Shown piece after piece: positions 45,179-54,268 of a stretch of DNA of 64,000 nucleotides (positions within the stretch are counted from its first letter, which is position 1; the number at the start of each line of letters is the position of its first letter). The stretch is from contig JAKQNP010000002.1 in NCBI GenBank assembly GCA_029565675.1, positions 620,001-684,000 of the forward strand, read 5' to 3'. Source of the stretch: a bacterium (GTDB lineage Bacteria > Zhuqueibacterota > Zhuqueibacteria > Residuimicrobiales > Oceaniaggregativiventaceae). Position numbers and translations under genes: made by a program. The notes under the pieces were generated by a model. It made no database searches, was not told where the DNA came from, and saw nothing but the letters and a program-made list of their open reading frames with translations.

Positions 45179-46891
45179 TTAAAATTTTGCCATGATTCCG
45201 GCCATCGCGGTCAGGCCCGTTTCGGGATAATTCTCCCAGATTACATAGTCGGTATCGAGCAGGTTCTTTATGGTGACAAGGGCGGCAAAATGATCGAACT
45301 CTTTGGTCAAACTGGCCTGCAACACCGCAAATGCCGGCAGTCTTTGTTTGGAGTTCAATCGGCTGTGGCGCTTTCCCAGCAGATCGGCATGCAGGGTCAG
45401 GTGCATATCCTCGAGAAGCTGCAAATGCAGGCGTACGGGCAGCCGGTATTCCGGCCGATACGGCAGAGCGGCAAAGCTGGGGTATCGATCTGTTGAATTT
45501 AATTTTTCTGAATAACTGATAAACGAAGCATGCAGGTGTGTTCGCGGCGACACCTCATAGATGATGCTCGCCTGCAGTTCGGTCAGTTGTACATCAGACA
45601 GAAAATGCAGGTCGATCAGGCCGTCGCGCTCATTGCGCTGCCAATAGGGGGCCTGGGCAATCCAGCTGCGCGCAACTCCCAAGCGAAACTTGAGGTCTCC
45701 GGTTACCTGCAAGTCAGAAGTGATCTGCAGTTCAGCGTCAGATTCCTGCGGTTGCAACGGTACGCGATGGGCGATGAAAGCGTTCTGCGCCCAATAATCG
45801 CTGAATGTCGGCCACGTATAGCCGCTTTGAAAAATGGCGGCAATGCCGACACGGTTGCTCGGCATGATGTTGATGCGGCCGAACGGCGAAAATCGGTTGC
45901 TGTGCGCAAAGGAGTCGCTTTCCGCTGACTGAAAATTCAATCCGCCGATGACCGTCATCTTGCTGCTCAGCGGGAACAAGACCTGCAGCGAGAGGTTGCC
46001 CAGGTTGGTGGCTGTCGCGGCCGAATCGCTGCCGACTTTGACGTTTGCGCGCTGATAATCGGCAGCTGCCGTCCATTGCAGACCCTGCCATTGCAGCAGA
46101 TACGAACCTTGCAGGCGATACCAGAAATCGCTGGTTTCGTCATAGAGCGTCGAACTCGTATCGCTGTGCAGTTGAGTGCCGCCGATCTCGAAACCGAGTT
46201 TGCCGTCGGAGAGGTGGTTGACATCGTAAATCATTTCGCCGGCGAAACGGCCGTTTTGGCCTGTTCGCGTCCAATCGCTGCCCAGTGTGCGAAAATCACC
46301 GCTGTACAATCCGCGGCTATAGAGATTGTAATCCGCATGCGCGGAAGCGCTGATGTGCGGCGCCAGATCTACAGTGACGTCGGCAGCGAATCCGCCTTCA
46401 GCATGTTGACTGTTCTCGAATTCTCCGCCAGTTCGATCCAACCAGGCATAACCGCGCAGTTTGGTTTTTTGGATGCGCTGCCAATAGCCACCTTCTGCCA
46501 TAACAGTGGAAAAGTTACCGCCCTGGATTTGCAGCCAGCCGGATTTGTTCAGCAAGGCATTCGATTGCTGCAGGCCGGGTTTGTTCTCCTGGCTTTTAAA
46601 CCAGATGAAAATTGGCTCATAGGGCGATCCTGGTTGCATGATTTGCGGCGAGTCGGGAGAGATGCCCTTCTTTCCCTCAGCGTCTCGCCGCATGCGGTCG
46701 GTTCCCACCACCAATACTTCAGGCAACTCCAAATCGCTTTTTTGTGCATCCATTTTTTGCTTTTCAGCGGAACGCATTTTGGTGGTATCCGAAGGGAGTG
46801 TCACCTGAGTTGGCGGCGGTGCGATTTTTTGTGCCCACAGCAGCGGCGCATTGACCAGAACAACGAAAAAAATCCATTTGTTGGTTTTCAT
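45179..46891 (-). CDS. TonB-dependent receptor-like outer-membrane barrel without a plug domain
   Basis: The ATG at 46891 follows GAAGGTG and gives a signal peptide (KWIFFVVLVNAPLLWAQ). The 570-residue product has only a short N-terminal part: a segment LELPEVLVVGTDRMRRD, like the start of a receptor after its TonB box, is followed almost at once by barrel strands (WLQIQGGNFSTVMAEGGYW onwards). The usual plug of about 120 residues is not present. The last strand group, ASLTKEFDHFAALVTIKNLLDTDYVIWENYPETG with a terminal Phe, is that of TonB-dependent receptors; here only its core FAALVTIKNLLDTDYVIWE is quoted. It lies in an operon with exbB, exbD and tonB, so energised transport or signalling across the outer membrane is likely, but the substrate is unknown. 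Confidence 0.78.
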   Translation of the reverse strand: MKTNKWIFFVVLVNAPLLWAQKIAPPPTQVTLPSDTTKMRSAEKQKMDAQKSDLELPEVLVVGTDRMRRDAEGKKGISPDSPQIMQPGSPYEPIFIWFKSQENKPGLQQSNALLNKSGWLQIQGGNFSTVMAEGGYWQRIQKTKLRGYAWLDRTGGEFENSQHAEGGFAADVTVDLAPHISASAHADYNLYSRGLYSGDFRTLGSDWTRTGQNGRFAGEMIYDVNHLSDGKLGFEIGGTQLHSDTSSTLYDETSDFWYRLQGSYLLQWQGLQWTAAADYQRANVKVGSDSAATATNLGNLSLQVLFPLSSKMTVIGGLNFQSAESDSFAHSNRFSPFGRINIMPSNRVGIAAIFQSGYTWPTFSDYWAQNAFIAHRVPLQPQESDAELQITSDLQVTGDLKFRLGVARSWIAQAPYWQRNERDGLIDLHFLSDVQLTELQASIIYEVSPRTHLHASFISYSEKLNSTDRYPSFAALPYRPEYRLPVRLHLQLLEDMHLTLHADLLGKRHSRLNSKQRLPAFAVLQASLTKEFDHFAALVTIKNLLDTDYVIWENYPETGLTAMAGIMAKF

Positions 46892-47044
46892 CACCTTCAA
46901 CCCGGATCCGGCCATATGCCGAATCCAATTGACATCCGTATTCCGCACCCATCGGCGCGTGGCGATTTGTTGGAGATCTAGCGGGAAATTGGCGGCACTT
47001 GATATCCCGTTGATCGACATTGCAGTTAGAAAGATGTTTATTTT

Positions 47045-50000
47045 CTAATAACCGGCCAGCGCCCGGAGGCGCTCCTGCGCTTTCCCCACCCATTCGGTTT
47101 GCGCCGGATATTCGTCCAGAATGGATTGGTAGAGCCGGCGGGCATCAGCCAGACGCTCCAATTCTTCATTGCATTGTCCAGCAGCAAAAATGGCGGGCAC
47201 CACCCAGTCGATCTCGCTGCCGTAAAGATATTTTGTTTTGAGATAAGCGATCACTGCCGCCTGGGGATCGCTTTGACCGCGATAGGCCTCGCCGAGCAGA
47301 TATTGCGCTTCTGCAGCGATGTCTGACTCGCCGACGCGCAAGATGTTTTCCAGGGTTTCGACGGCGGCCGGGAAACGCTTGCTGGCGATATAAACCCGCG
47401 CCAATCCGATCTGGCTCAGCTGATGGCTGCGCGTCTGGCTGTCTTTCGGCGATACCCGGTTGAAATAGGTTTCTGCCTCGGCATATTGTTTTTGTTCCAA
47501 ATAGGCCAGCCCGACTTTATAGCCGGCGGTGGCGGCGTGTTCACCTTTCGGGTGTTCGGTGCGCAATTTTTCATACAGTTCGATCGCTCGGCTGTAATTT
47601 TTTTCCGCAAAACAAAGATTTGCCGCCTGCAACAGGGCGTCTGGCGAACGCTCGGCTCTCGGATAAGTGGTCCATTGCTTGCTGAACAGCGTTTGCGCTG
47701 TCTGGGGATCTTTTTGCTTCAAATGGATCATGGCCATGGCATGATAGGCATTGGCCGCCGCGTCCGAATCAGGATAATCGCGCAACAACACACCATATTG
47801 GGCCAGGGCGGCTTCGTAGCTGTTCGAGTTGTAGAGAAACTCGGCTTTTCGCAACACCATCTGTGCGGCTTTGTCGGGATTGTTCAAACGGGTTACCAGC
47901 GTATCCACGACACTGAGCGCTTCGACGGATTCGCCTTTTTGCATCAGCGACCACTGCATGCCGGTGACTGCATCATCGACGTATTCGCTGTTCGGATAAA
48001 GACTGATGATTTTGCGGTACTCGTTGATGGCGTCATCATAGCGCGCGAGGTTGTAATAGCTGTCGCCGGCGGCGTAAATCGCATCGTCCCGCAATTCGCT
48101 GTCCGGGTAGTTTTGCAGCAACTCATTAAAGTGGACGATGGCCTGGTCAAATTCGCTGCCGCGGAATGCAGACTTGCCGCTCATAAAGATCGCTTCCTGC
48201 ACATAGGGCGAGGACGCGGAATGTGAGCTTACTTGTTGAAAGGCTCGACGTGCAGCACCAAAATTGCCGAGCCGATACTGACTGGTGCCAATTTGGAATT
48301 GTGCTTCTGCTTTTTGAACCGGCGTTGCTGCACCGCTGCGCACCTTTTCGTAGGCGATGATGGCTTCATTATAGGATTTGCTGTTGAAGAGCGCATCGCC
48401 CTGGCGCAGAAGGGCGTCGATCGCCAAGGCGCCCTGTCCGGATCCGGCGACTGCCGCAAAGGATTTGGCCGCCCGGGTATTGTCTCCGATTTTCAGCGCT
48501 GCATATCCCAATCCGTATTGTCCTTCGATTCGGCGCGGTGAATCGGGATAGAGGCGTACAAACTGGTCATAGGCCTCGAATGATTGCGGGTATTGGCCCA
48601 ACTTGAACAAGGTTTCGCCTTGCCAAAACAGCGCATCTGCGGCTGCTGGTTGATCGGGAAAGGCGCGCACAACCGCGCTGAAATTTTCCAGCGCCCGCGT
48701 GTAATCTTGTTGTTGAAATTGTGTCCATCCGAGCTTGTACAGCGCTTGTGCCTTGCTGCGCGGCTGCTCGATGGTCTTGAAGGCCTGTCGAAAAGCCTGA
48801 TCCGCCTGACTGTAAAGGTCCTGGGCCAATAAAGATTCACCGACCATGACCGCCGATTCAGGCGCTAGATTGGATTTGGGATAGCGTTCCGCCAGTTGTT
48901 CATAGAGCTTCTGCGCTTCTGCATATTGTTTTGCCGAAAATGCCAGCGATGCGGCTTCGTACAGTGCATTGGGCGCATCCGCGCTGTTCTTGTAGTCGGT
49001 ATAGGCGCGATAAAACGCGTCGCGCGCGCGATCCAGCTCGCCGGATTGACGCAGGATCCGGCCGGTTTGGAACAGCGCCGAGGCGATCAGTTCGGGATTG
49101 TCGCTTGTCTCGATCACCTTGCCGAAACCCAGCAACGCTTTTTGCGGATTGTTCAGACCGATAAAAGCCCACGCCAGACTGTACTGCGCGTCATCGGCAT
49201 ATTCGTTTCCGGGCAGAGAAGCGATCAGTTGGTAGGCTTTGATCGCTTTATCGTATTCGCCTTGCTTGTAAAAAGATTCGCCGATAAAAAATTGCGCCTC
49301 TCCGCGCAAGGGATTGGCGGGATACGATTGCAGGGCAGCAGACAATTTTTCGATGGCTTGCCCATAGTCGCCTTTGCCGAAAGCGGTAAATCCCGATCGA
49401 TAAGCAGCCTGCTCAGCCAGCGGAGTGCCGCTGTAGGTGGCGGCCAAACGGCTGTAGGCGTTTTCTGCAGCCAGCCAGTCACCGGATTCTTCGTAAATAT
49501 AGGCGGTCGAATAAAGCGCGTAATCGGCAAGCCGGCCGTGCGGATCCGCATCGAGGACTTGTTTGTAGTAGACCAGCGCTTGCTCTGGATTGCCCATGCG
49601 GTAATTCGCTTCGCCGGCCCAATAGAGCGCATCCAGGGTGAGTTCACTGTTCGGATGCTCCTGGCGGAAAAATTGGATCGCTTTCAGAGCATCGCTGTAT
49701 TTGCCCGCCTGTACCAGCGATTCGCAGATGCGGAACTGGGCTTTGTCGCGCAGCCCGATTGCCGGATAAGCGGTGATAAAGTCGCGATAGGCAGTGATCG
49801 CGCGATCATATTCACCCAGCTGAAAATAGCATTCGGCCAACAAAAAAGCCGCCTCTTCGCGCAAAGGGTGGGTGGGATGATTGCTCATAAATCGGCGCAG
49901 TTGATCGACCGCCAAATCGTACAATCCATCTCCCAACATCCCTTTGGCAACAAAGAAATCGCGTTCGGCTTGTGCACTCTGGGGTTGCGAGACCAGCGGC

Positions 50001-50065
50001 ATTGCACCTGCCAGCAAGCCGACGAGCACTGCAGCGAGAAGGAAATAATGTCTGCTAATCGTCAT
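47045..50065 (-). CDS. giant periplasmic TPR protein, first gene of the TonB operon
   Basis: I choose the ATG at 50065, which starts just before the signal peptide (HYFLLAAVLVGLLAGAMPLVSQ); a start 33 codons earlier is in frame. The 1006-residue mature chain is nearly all TPR-like repeats, more than 20 units of the YbgF/BamD sort (GEYDRAITAYRDFITAYP, GKYSDALKAIQFFRQEHPNSE, NYSRAIELYEKLRTEHPKGE). No catalytic domain is visible. Such scaffolds gather envelope proteins. Position ahead of the plug-less receptor, ExbBD and TonB suggests it is part of the same machine; that is inference. Confidence 0.88.
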   Translation of the reverse strand: MTISRHYFLLAAVLVGLLAGAMPLVSQPQSAQAERDFFVAKGMLGDGLYDLAVDQLRRFMSNHPTHPLREEAAFLLAECYFQLGEYDRAITAYRDFITAYPAIGLRDKAQFRICESLVQAGKYSDALKAIQFFRQEHPNSELTLDALYWAGEANYRMGNPEQALVYYKQVLDADPHGRLADYALYSTAYIYEESGDWLAAENAYSRLAATYSGTPLAEQAAYRSGFTAFGKGDYGQAIEKLSAALQSYPANPLRGEAQFFIGESFYKQGEYDKAIKAYQLIASLPGNEYADDAQYSLAWAFIGLNNPQKALLGFGKVIETSDNPELIASALFQTGRILRQSGELDRARDAFYRAYTDYKNSADAPNALYEAASLAFSAKQYAEAQKLYEQLAERYPKSNLAPESAVMVGESLLAQDLYSQADQAFRQAFKTIEQPRSKAQALYKLGWTQFQQQDYTRALENFSAVVRAFPDQPAAADALFWQGETLFKLGQYPQSFEAYDQFVRLYPDSPRRIEGQYGLGYAALKIGDNTRAAKSFAAVAGSGQGALAIDALLRQGDALFNSKSYNEAIIAYEKVRSGAATPVQKAEAQFQIGTSQYRLGNFGAARRAFQQVSSHSASSPYVQEAIFMSGKSAFRGSEFDQAIVHFNELLQNYPDSELRDDAIYAAGDSYYNLARYDDAINEYRKIISLYPNSEYVDDAVTGMQWSLMQKGESVEALSVVDTLVTRLNNPDKAAQMVLRKAEFLYNSNSYEAALAQYGVLLRDYPDSDAAANAYHAMAMIHLKQKDPQTAQTLFSKQWTTYPRAERSPDALLQAANLCFAEKNYSRAIELYEKLRTEHPKGEHAATAGYKVGLAYLEQKQYAEAETYFNRVSPKDSQTRSHQLSQIGLARVYIASKRFPAAVETLENILRVGESDIAAEAQYLLGEAYRGQSDPQAAVIAYLKTKYLYGSEIDWVVPAIFAAGQCNEELERLADARRLYQSILDEYPAQTEWVGKAQERLRALAGY

Positions 50066-50447
50066 AATCCATTTTCCATCCAAAAAGACCGTGCAAATCA
50101 GAACCATCGATCGACATGATTTGTTTTTTATCAAAAACGAAAATAAACAAAACAAGTTCCGCAAAGCTTTGCAAAAAACAGGGTGTTAAACTGTTGTCCT
50201 GCGTTGGCAAATCGCTGTAATCAAATCATCAGTGGTGTAGCCATGGAGCGCACCACTAATAAATTATAAAATATAATATTTATGCCAATTTTGCAAGTCT
50301 TTCTGTAAGACTGGGTTTTATGGCAGGCCAAACATCGGTTCACAACAGGTATGGCATGGTGGTCTGGAATAATCAGAGCAAAGCGTGTGTTGTAAGAGCT
50401 GAAAATGCAAATCAAATGTTCAGATGTCAGATGAAAGGAGATATATT
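50066..50447. other. 382-bp divergent intergenic region (TPR operon / superoxide dismutase)
   Basis: An AT-rich core at about 50255-50295 contains a leftward promoter match. A seven-base inverted repeat (AGTGGTG/CACCACT, about 50231-50257) and a six-base hairpin near 50295-50312 are also present. The dismutase end carries only its ribosome site. No gene is called in between. Confidence 0.5.
50268..50296 (-). promoter_or_regulatory. candidate promoter of the TPR-receptor-ExbBD-TonB operon
   Basis: On the minus strand TTGCAA, 17 bases and TATTTT, each matching four of six consensus bases, in an AT-rich tract. It lies about 200 bases before the TPR gene start. Confidence 0.4.
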
Positions 50448-51074
50448 ATGTCATACGAATGGAAAGTCGGAAATCGGCCATATTCAGACGAAGAAGCAAA
50501 AAGCCTGTTAAAAGCGGTGATCAGTCCTGAAACGAGCGATTGGCATTACAACAAACATCATAAAGGCTATGTGGCCGCATTGAACACCATCGAAAAAGCG
50601 CTGGAAACGGCGGATCGCGGTGCCGCCAATGGCAATTACAGCGAAATCGGCGAGCTCAAGCGCCGGCTGACCTGGAATCACAGCGGTGCACTGTTGCACG
50701 ACATCTATTGGGAAGTGATGGGCGGCGATGGCGATCCTCGAAAGGGGCCTGATGTGGTGAAAGCCATTGAAAAAGAGTTCGGTTCCTTTGATAAGTGGCG
50801 CCAGGATTTCAAGGCTGCAGCTTTTTCCGCCAAATTGAGCGGTTGGGGCTTGCTGGTCATCGATCAGCTCTATTCGAAACGACTGCTCAACGTTCTGGTG
50901 GACGAACATCAATACGGCGCGATTTGGGGCGGCATCCCCTTGATCGCACTGGATGTTTTCGAGCACGCTTATTACCACAAGGATGGTCCGGGACGTGCGG
51001 TGTATATCGACAATTTTATCGATCATCTGCACTGGGAACGGATCAACAAACGGTATTTGCAGTTTGTCAAATAA
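50448..51074 (+). CDS. sodA: superoxide dismutase, Fe/Mn family
   Basis: The ATG at 50448 follows AAAGGAGATATATT. The 208-residue protein disproportionates superoxide in the cytoplasm. The metal ligands are His in HYNKHHKGYVAAL, His in TWNHSGALLHDIYW, and Asp/His in LDVFEHAYYHKD. The last motif normally reads DVWEHAYY; here Phe replaces the second-sphere Trp. Whether iron or manganese is used cannot be told by eye. It has its own strong terminator. Confidence 0.95.
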   Translation: MSYEWKVGNRPYSDEEAKSLLKAVISPETSDWHYNKHHKGYVAALNTIEKALETADRGAANGNYSEIGELKRRLTWNHSGALLHDIYWEVMGGDGDPRKGPDVVKAIEKEFGSFDKWRQDFKAAAFSAKLSGWGLLVIDQLYSKRLLNVLVDEHQYGAIWGGIPLIALDVFEHAYYHKDGPGRAVYIDNFIDHLHWERINKRYLQFVK

Positions 51075-51101
51075 CCTCAGGGGTACGAGATCTTTCGATC
51101 G

Positions 51102-51140
51102 GTGGCTTCAGGCAAGATTGCCTGAAGCCACTTTTTTTTT
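51102..51140 (+). terminator. Rho-independent terminator after the superoxide dismutase
   Basis: GTGGCTTCAGGC and GCCTGAAGCCAC form a perfect 12-base stem with a six-base loop, followed by nine T. It lies about 28 bases after the stop. Confidence 0.95.
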
Positions 51141-51367
51141 ACCAGGACAGCGAGGAACCAAATGAGCTGCCGCGGTGAGTGGTGGTTCATCAATTACCAG
51201 GATTTTGTTATGTGGAAATGAATTGCTCAGCAGCCCTGTTTGCCCGCGGCTCTTGCCATTGTTTGCAATGAAGTCAATTGATTTGCATCGAGTGGAAAAA
51301 TTTTGTACTTTAGTCTGAATAGACCACATCCTTTGCCTGCAATTTGATTCAAAATCCGAGAAAGTCC

Positions 51368-51841
51368 ATGATCATCGCTCTGGCAGCAGATCACGCAGGA
51401 TATGAGTATAAAGAGCACCTCAAAGCCCTTTTAGAAACAAAAGGCCATCAGGTTGTCGATTTTGGCACCGACTCTGACAAGAGCACGGACTATCCGTTGT
51501 TCATCATTCCGGCGGCACGTGCGGTTGCGGCAGGAGAATGCGACCGCGGCATTGTGCTCGGCGGCTCGGGCAACGGTGAAGCCATAACTGCCAACCGCGT
51601 GCGCGGAGTGCGCTGCGCCTTGTGTTGGAATGAAGAATCTGCGCGGTTGGCGCGCCGGCACAATGATGCCAACATGATTTCACTGGGACAACGGTTGCTC
51701 GATTGGTCAACGGTGTGCTCGATTGTCGAAATTTGGTTGAGCACACCATTCGATGGGGGGCGTCATCAGCGGCGAATCGAACAGATCGAGCGCCTCGCCG
51801 ATGATTCTGACTCGCGTAAAGCAAAAGGAAAGGTTAGCTGA
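51368..51841 (+). CDS. rpiB: ribose-5-phosphate isomerase B (mycobacterial type)
   Basis: The ATG at 51368 begins MIIALAADHAGYEYKEHL, the standard start; GAGAAAG lies upstream. The 157-residue enzyme interconverts ribose 5-phosphate and ribulose 5-phosphate. The loop where E. coli RpiB has its catalytic Cys reads VLGGSGNGEAITANRVRG, with Gly at that place and Glu71 in the position used as base by the Mycobacterium tuberculosis enzyme. The C-terminal TPFDGGRHQRRIEQIERL also matches that branch. It overlaps the next small gene by one base. Confidence 0.95.
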   Translation: MIIALAADHAGYEYKEHLKALLETKGHQVVDFGTDSDKSTDYPLFIIPAARAVAAGECDRGIVLGGSGNGEAITANRVRGVRCALCWNEESARLARRHNDANMISLGQRLLDWSTVCSIVEIWLSTPFDGGRHQRRIEQIERLADDSDSRKAKGKVS

Positions 51842-52041
51842 TGTGGATTTTTTGGCCTTTTCGCGCCCTTTGGCGATTGTTGACCTCGCTTTTGAAACTG
51901 GTCGGCCGACTTGCCATTCTGCTGATAGGTTTGTCTCTGTGTATCGTCGGTTGTTTGGTGAGTTTTACGGTAATCGGCGCAGTTATCGGTGTGCCGCTGG
52001 CTGCAACCGGATTTTTGTTGATGGCGCGCGGGCTTTTTTGA
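51841..52041 (+). CDS. small two-span membrane protein, function unknown
   Basis: The 66-residue protein begins with an aromatic stretch (MWIFWPFRALWRLL) and has two close hydrophobic segments (LAILLIGLSLCIVGCLVSF and AVIGVPLAATGFLLMA). Start and rpiB stop share one base (TGATG), so it should be translated in step with rpiB. I do not recognise a family with a known role. Confidence 0.65.
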   Translation: MWIFWPFRALWRLLTSLLKLVGRLAILLIGLSLCIVGCLVSFTVIGAVIGVPLAATGFLLMARGLF

Positions 52042-52128
52042 GCAAAGCTTTTTGAGCATCGCTGCTTCATCCAGGATATCCTGCCTTGCCTGGTTTTTTA
52101 TGCCCACACGAAATTTCTGGAGGCGGTT

Positions 52129-53253
52129 ATGCAATCTTCGCAACCTTCCAACCGGCTCGTTTCCCTCGATGTGTTTCGCGGCATCACCATCGCCGCGATG
52201 ATTCTGGTCAACAATCCGGGCAACTGGAACGCGGTTTACCCGCCGCTTTTGCACGCCAAGTGGCATGGGTGGACGCCCACCGATTTGATTTTCCCCTTTT
52301 TCCTTTTTATCGTCGGTGTAGCGATTGTCTTTTCTTTCGCCAAACGATTGCAGAGACCGGGCGGCAAAAAAGCGATCTATGGCAAGATTCTGCGCCGCAG
52401 TCTGATCCTCTTCAGCCTCGGCCTGCTCCTGGCTGTAGGGGGAAACAGCGATTTGGCCCACCTGCGCATTCCAGGCGTGCTGCAACGCATCGCACTGGTC
52501 TATTTGCCCGTCTCGATTCTGGTCATTCATACGTCTGTCCGTTGGCAAGTTGTGATCGCCATCGGTTTGCTGCTGCTCTATTGGGCGCTGATGGCCAAGG
52601 TGCCGGTGCCGGGATTCGGCGCCGGCAAGTGGGACGAGCCGATCTCTGCGCTCTCCAGTTATCTGGACCGCTTGTTTTTTACCGGCAGAATGTACAAAGA
52701 GACCTGGGATCCGGAGGGTTTGCTCAGCACTTTGCCATCGATTTCAACGGCTCTTAGCGGTGTTCTGGCCGGCCACTGGCTGCGGTCGGTCCGCTCAGCC
52801 CAGCAAAAAGTCGTCGGCCTGCTGCTCGGTGGGGCGGTTTGCTTTGGACTGGGGTATCTGGTAAACCTCGACTTTCCGATCAACAAAAATTTATGGAGCA
52901 GCTCATTCGTGCTGGTTACTTCCGGGCTGGCGGCGGTAGGTTTGGGAATCCTGTACTGGGTTGTCGATCTCCGCGGTTGGCGAAAATGGTCCTGGCCATT
53001 CCTGGTCTTCGGAATGAATGCCATCACCGTCTATATCCTGTCGAGCTTTTTCGCCAAAATGATGGTTTACAACTGGCGGGTCACTCAACCAGATGGAACC
53101 TCAATTGCTCTCAAAACGTGGCTCTATCAGACGCTCTTTGCTTCGTGGGCCAGTCCGATGAATGCTTCGCTCTTTTACGCCTTGAGCTATGTGTTCTTTT
53201 GGTTCCTGGTTATGGTGCTTTTCTATCGAAAAAGGATGTTTGTCAAGATTTAG
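52129..53253 (+). CDS. HGSNAT-like membrane acyltransferase (heparan-alpha-glucosaminide N-acetyltransferase family)
   Basis: CTGGAGG lies six bases before the ATG. The 374-residue protein has about ten membrane spans. The N-terminal SLDVFRGITIAAMILVNNPG and LLHAKWHGWTPTDLIFPFFLFIVGVA, shown here by their cores, contain the conserved His of the family (HAKWHG) and the Asp of TDLIFP. In the family a cytoplasmic acetyl-CoA donates an acetyl group across the membrane to a sugar amine. The bacterial substrate is unknown; a cell-wall or surface sugar is likely. Its end nearly touches the convergent MDR gene. Confidence 0.9.
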   Translation: MQSSQPSNRLVSLDVFRGITIAAMILVNNPGNWNAVYPPLLHAKWHGWTPTDLIFPFFLFIVGVAIVFSFAKRLQRPGGKKAIYGKILRRSLILFSLGLLLAVGGNSDLAHLRIPGVLQRIALVYLPVSILVIHTSVRWQVVIAIGLLLLYWALMAKVPVPGFGAGKWDEPISALSSYLDRLFFTGRMYKETWDPEGLLSTLPSISTALSGVLAGHWLRSVRSAQQKVVGLLLGGAVCFGLGYLVNLDFPINKNLWSSSFVLVTSGLAAVGLGILYWVVDLRGWRKWSWPFLVFGMNAITVYILSSFFAKMMVYNWRVTQPDGTSIALKTWLYQTLFASWASPMNASLFYALSYVFFWFLVMVLFYRKRMFVKI

Positions 53254-53254
53254 A

Positions 53255-54232
53255 TCACCGCATTTCAAGGACGATGCGGCCGATGGTCTTCCCTGCATCG
53301 AGAAGGTGGTGCGCCTGCACGATAGCGGAAAAAGGCAAACGCGCACCGATATGGGCGTTCAGGTCGCAGGTGGCCATGCATTGCGATATCTCTTTGCCGG
53401 CTTTTTGCAGCTCGTCTTGCGTTGCGGTAAAAACCAAAATACCGTGGACAGTGGCGTTCTTGCGGTTGAGCATCAACCACGGAAGTGTTGGTTGGTAATT
53501 CACCGGTGAGCCAATGGCGACGATACGTCCCCGATTGCGGACGATCTGCAGATCATCCGCAATCGTTTCGCTGGCTGACATTTCGAGAATGACGTCCACA
53601 CCCTGCCCTTTGCTCCAGTCCATCACCCGTTCAACAACATTTTGCGTTTTCAGATCGATCACTTCATCAGCGCCGGATTGAAGAGCGATTTCAGCTTTCA
53701 GGGCGGTCGAGGCTGTGCTGATGATACCCAGGCCGTGTCGACGGGCGAGTTGGATCGCTGTCCGCCCGACTCCGCCGCTGCCGCCGTAGATCAAGATCCT
53801 CTCGCCGGGTTGCACCTGCGCCCGCGAAAAAAGAGCGATATGTGCGGTGAACGAAACCATTGCCAGCGATGCTGCGGCAGCCGATCCCATTGCCGCGGGT
53901 ATGGGAAACAGCAGATCTTCGTCTTCTGCGATGAACTCGGCGGCTGCACCTGCATGCAGTCCGCTGCGGGTGCGCGTCCCCCATACCCGATCGCCAATTT
54001 GCCATTTCTGCACGTCCGAGCCGGTTTTTACGATCGAGCCGCTGTAATCAAAGTGCGGCACTGCCGGCAAATTGACAGGGCGCAAACCGGCGCGCAGATA
54101 GCGATCGATTGGATTCAGAGCATTGGCCTCGATCCGGACGACAACCTGATTGGCCTGTGGTTCCGGTTCGGCTGCTTCCTCGATCTGAATGACCTCTGGC
54201 GAGCCAGCAGCATGATAACGGGCGATTTTCAT
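53255..54232 (-). CDS. MDR-family NAD(P)-dependent oxidoreductase (quinone oxidoreductase-like)
   Basis: The 325-residue protein has the medium-chain dehydrogenase fold: GroES-like part to about residue 120, with NALNPIDRYLRAGL, then the cofactor fold with ILIYGGSGGVGRTAIQLARRHG. The catalytic-zinc Cys/His set of alcohol dehydrogenases is missing, as expected for zeta-crystallin/quinone reductase enzymes. It would reduce quinones or enals with NADPH in the cytoplasm. It starts 36 bases after the amylase-family gene on the same strand. Confidence 0.93.
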   Translation of the reverse strand: MKIARYHAAGSPEVIQIEEAAEPEPQANQVVVRIEANALNPIDRYLRAGLRPVNLPAVPHFDYSGSIVKTGSDVQKWQIGDRVWGTRTRSGLHAGAAAEFIAEDEDLLFPIPAAMGSAAAASLAMVSFTAHIALFSRAQVQPGERILIYGGSGGVGRTAIQLARRHGLGIISTASTALKAEIALQSGADEVIDLKTQNVVERVMDWSKGQGVDVILEMSASETIADDLQIVRNRGRIVAIGSPVNYQPTLPWLMLNRKNATVHGILVFTATQDELQKAGKEISQCMATCDLNAHIGARLPFSAIVQAHHLLDAGKTIGRIVLEMR

Positions 54233-54268
54233 CTCATCTCCTGAACTGAATGGCTGGCTTGTTGCGTT

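Noticed and set aside
48896-50119. 407-codon plus-strand frame opposite the giant TPR gene
   Set aside because: Antisense to regular TPR repeats, low-complexity composition, no family match.
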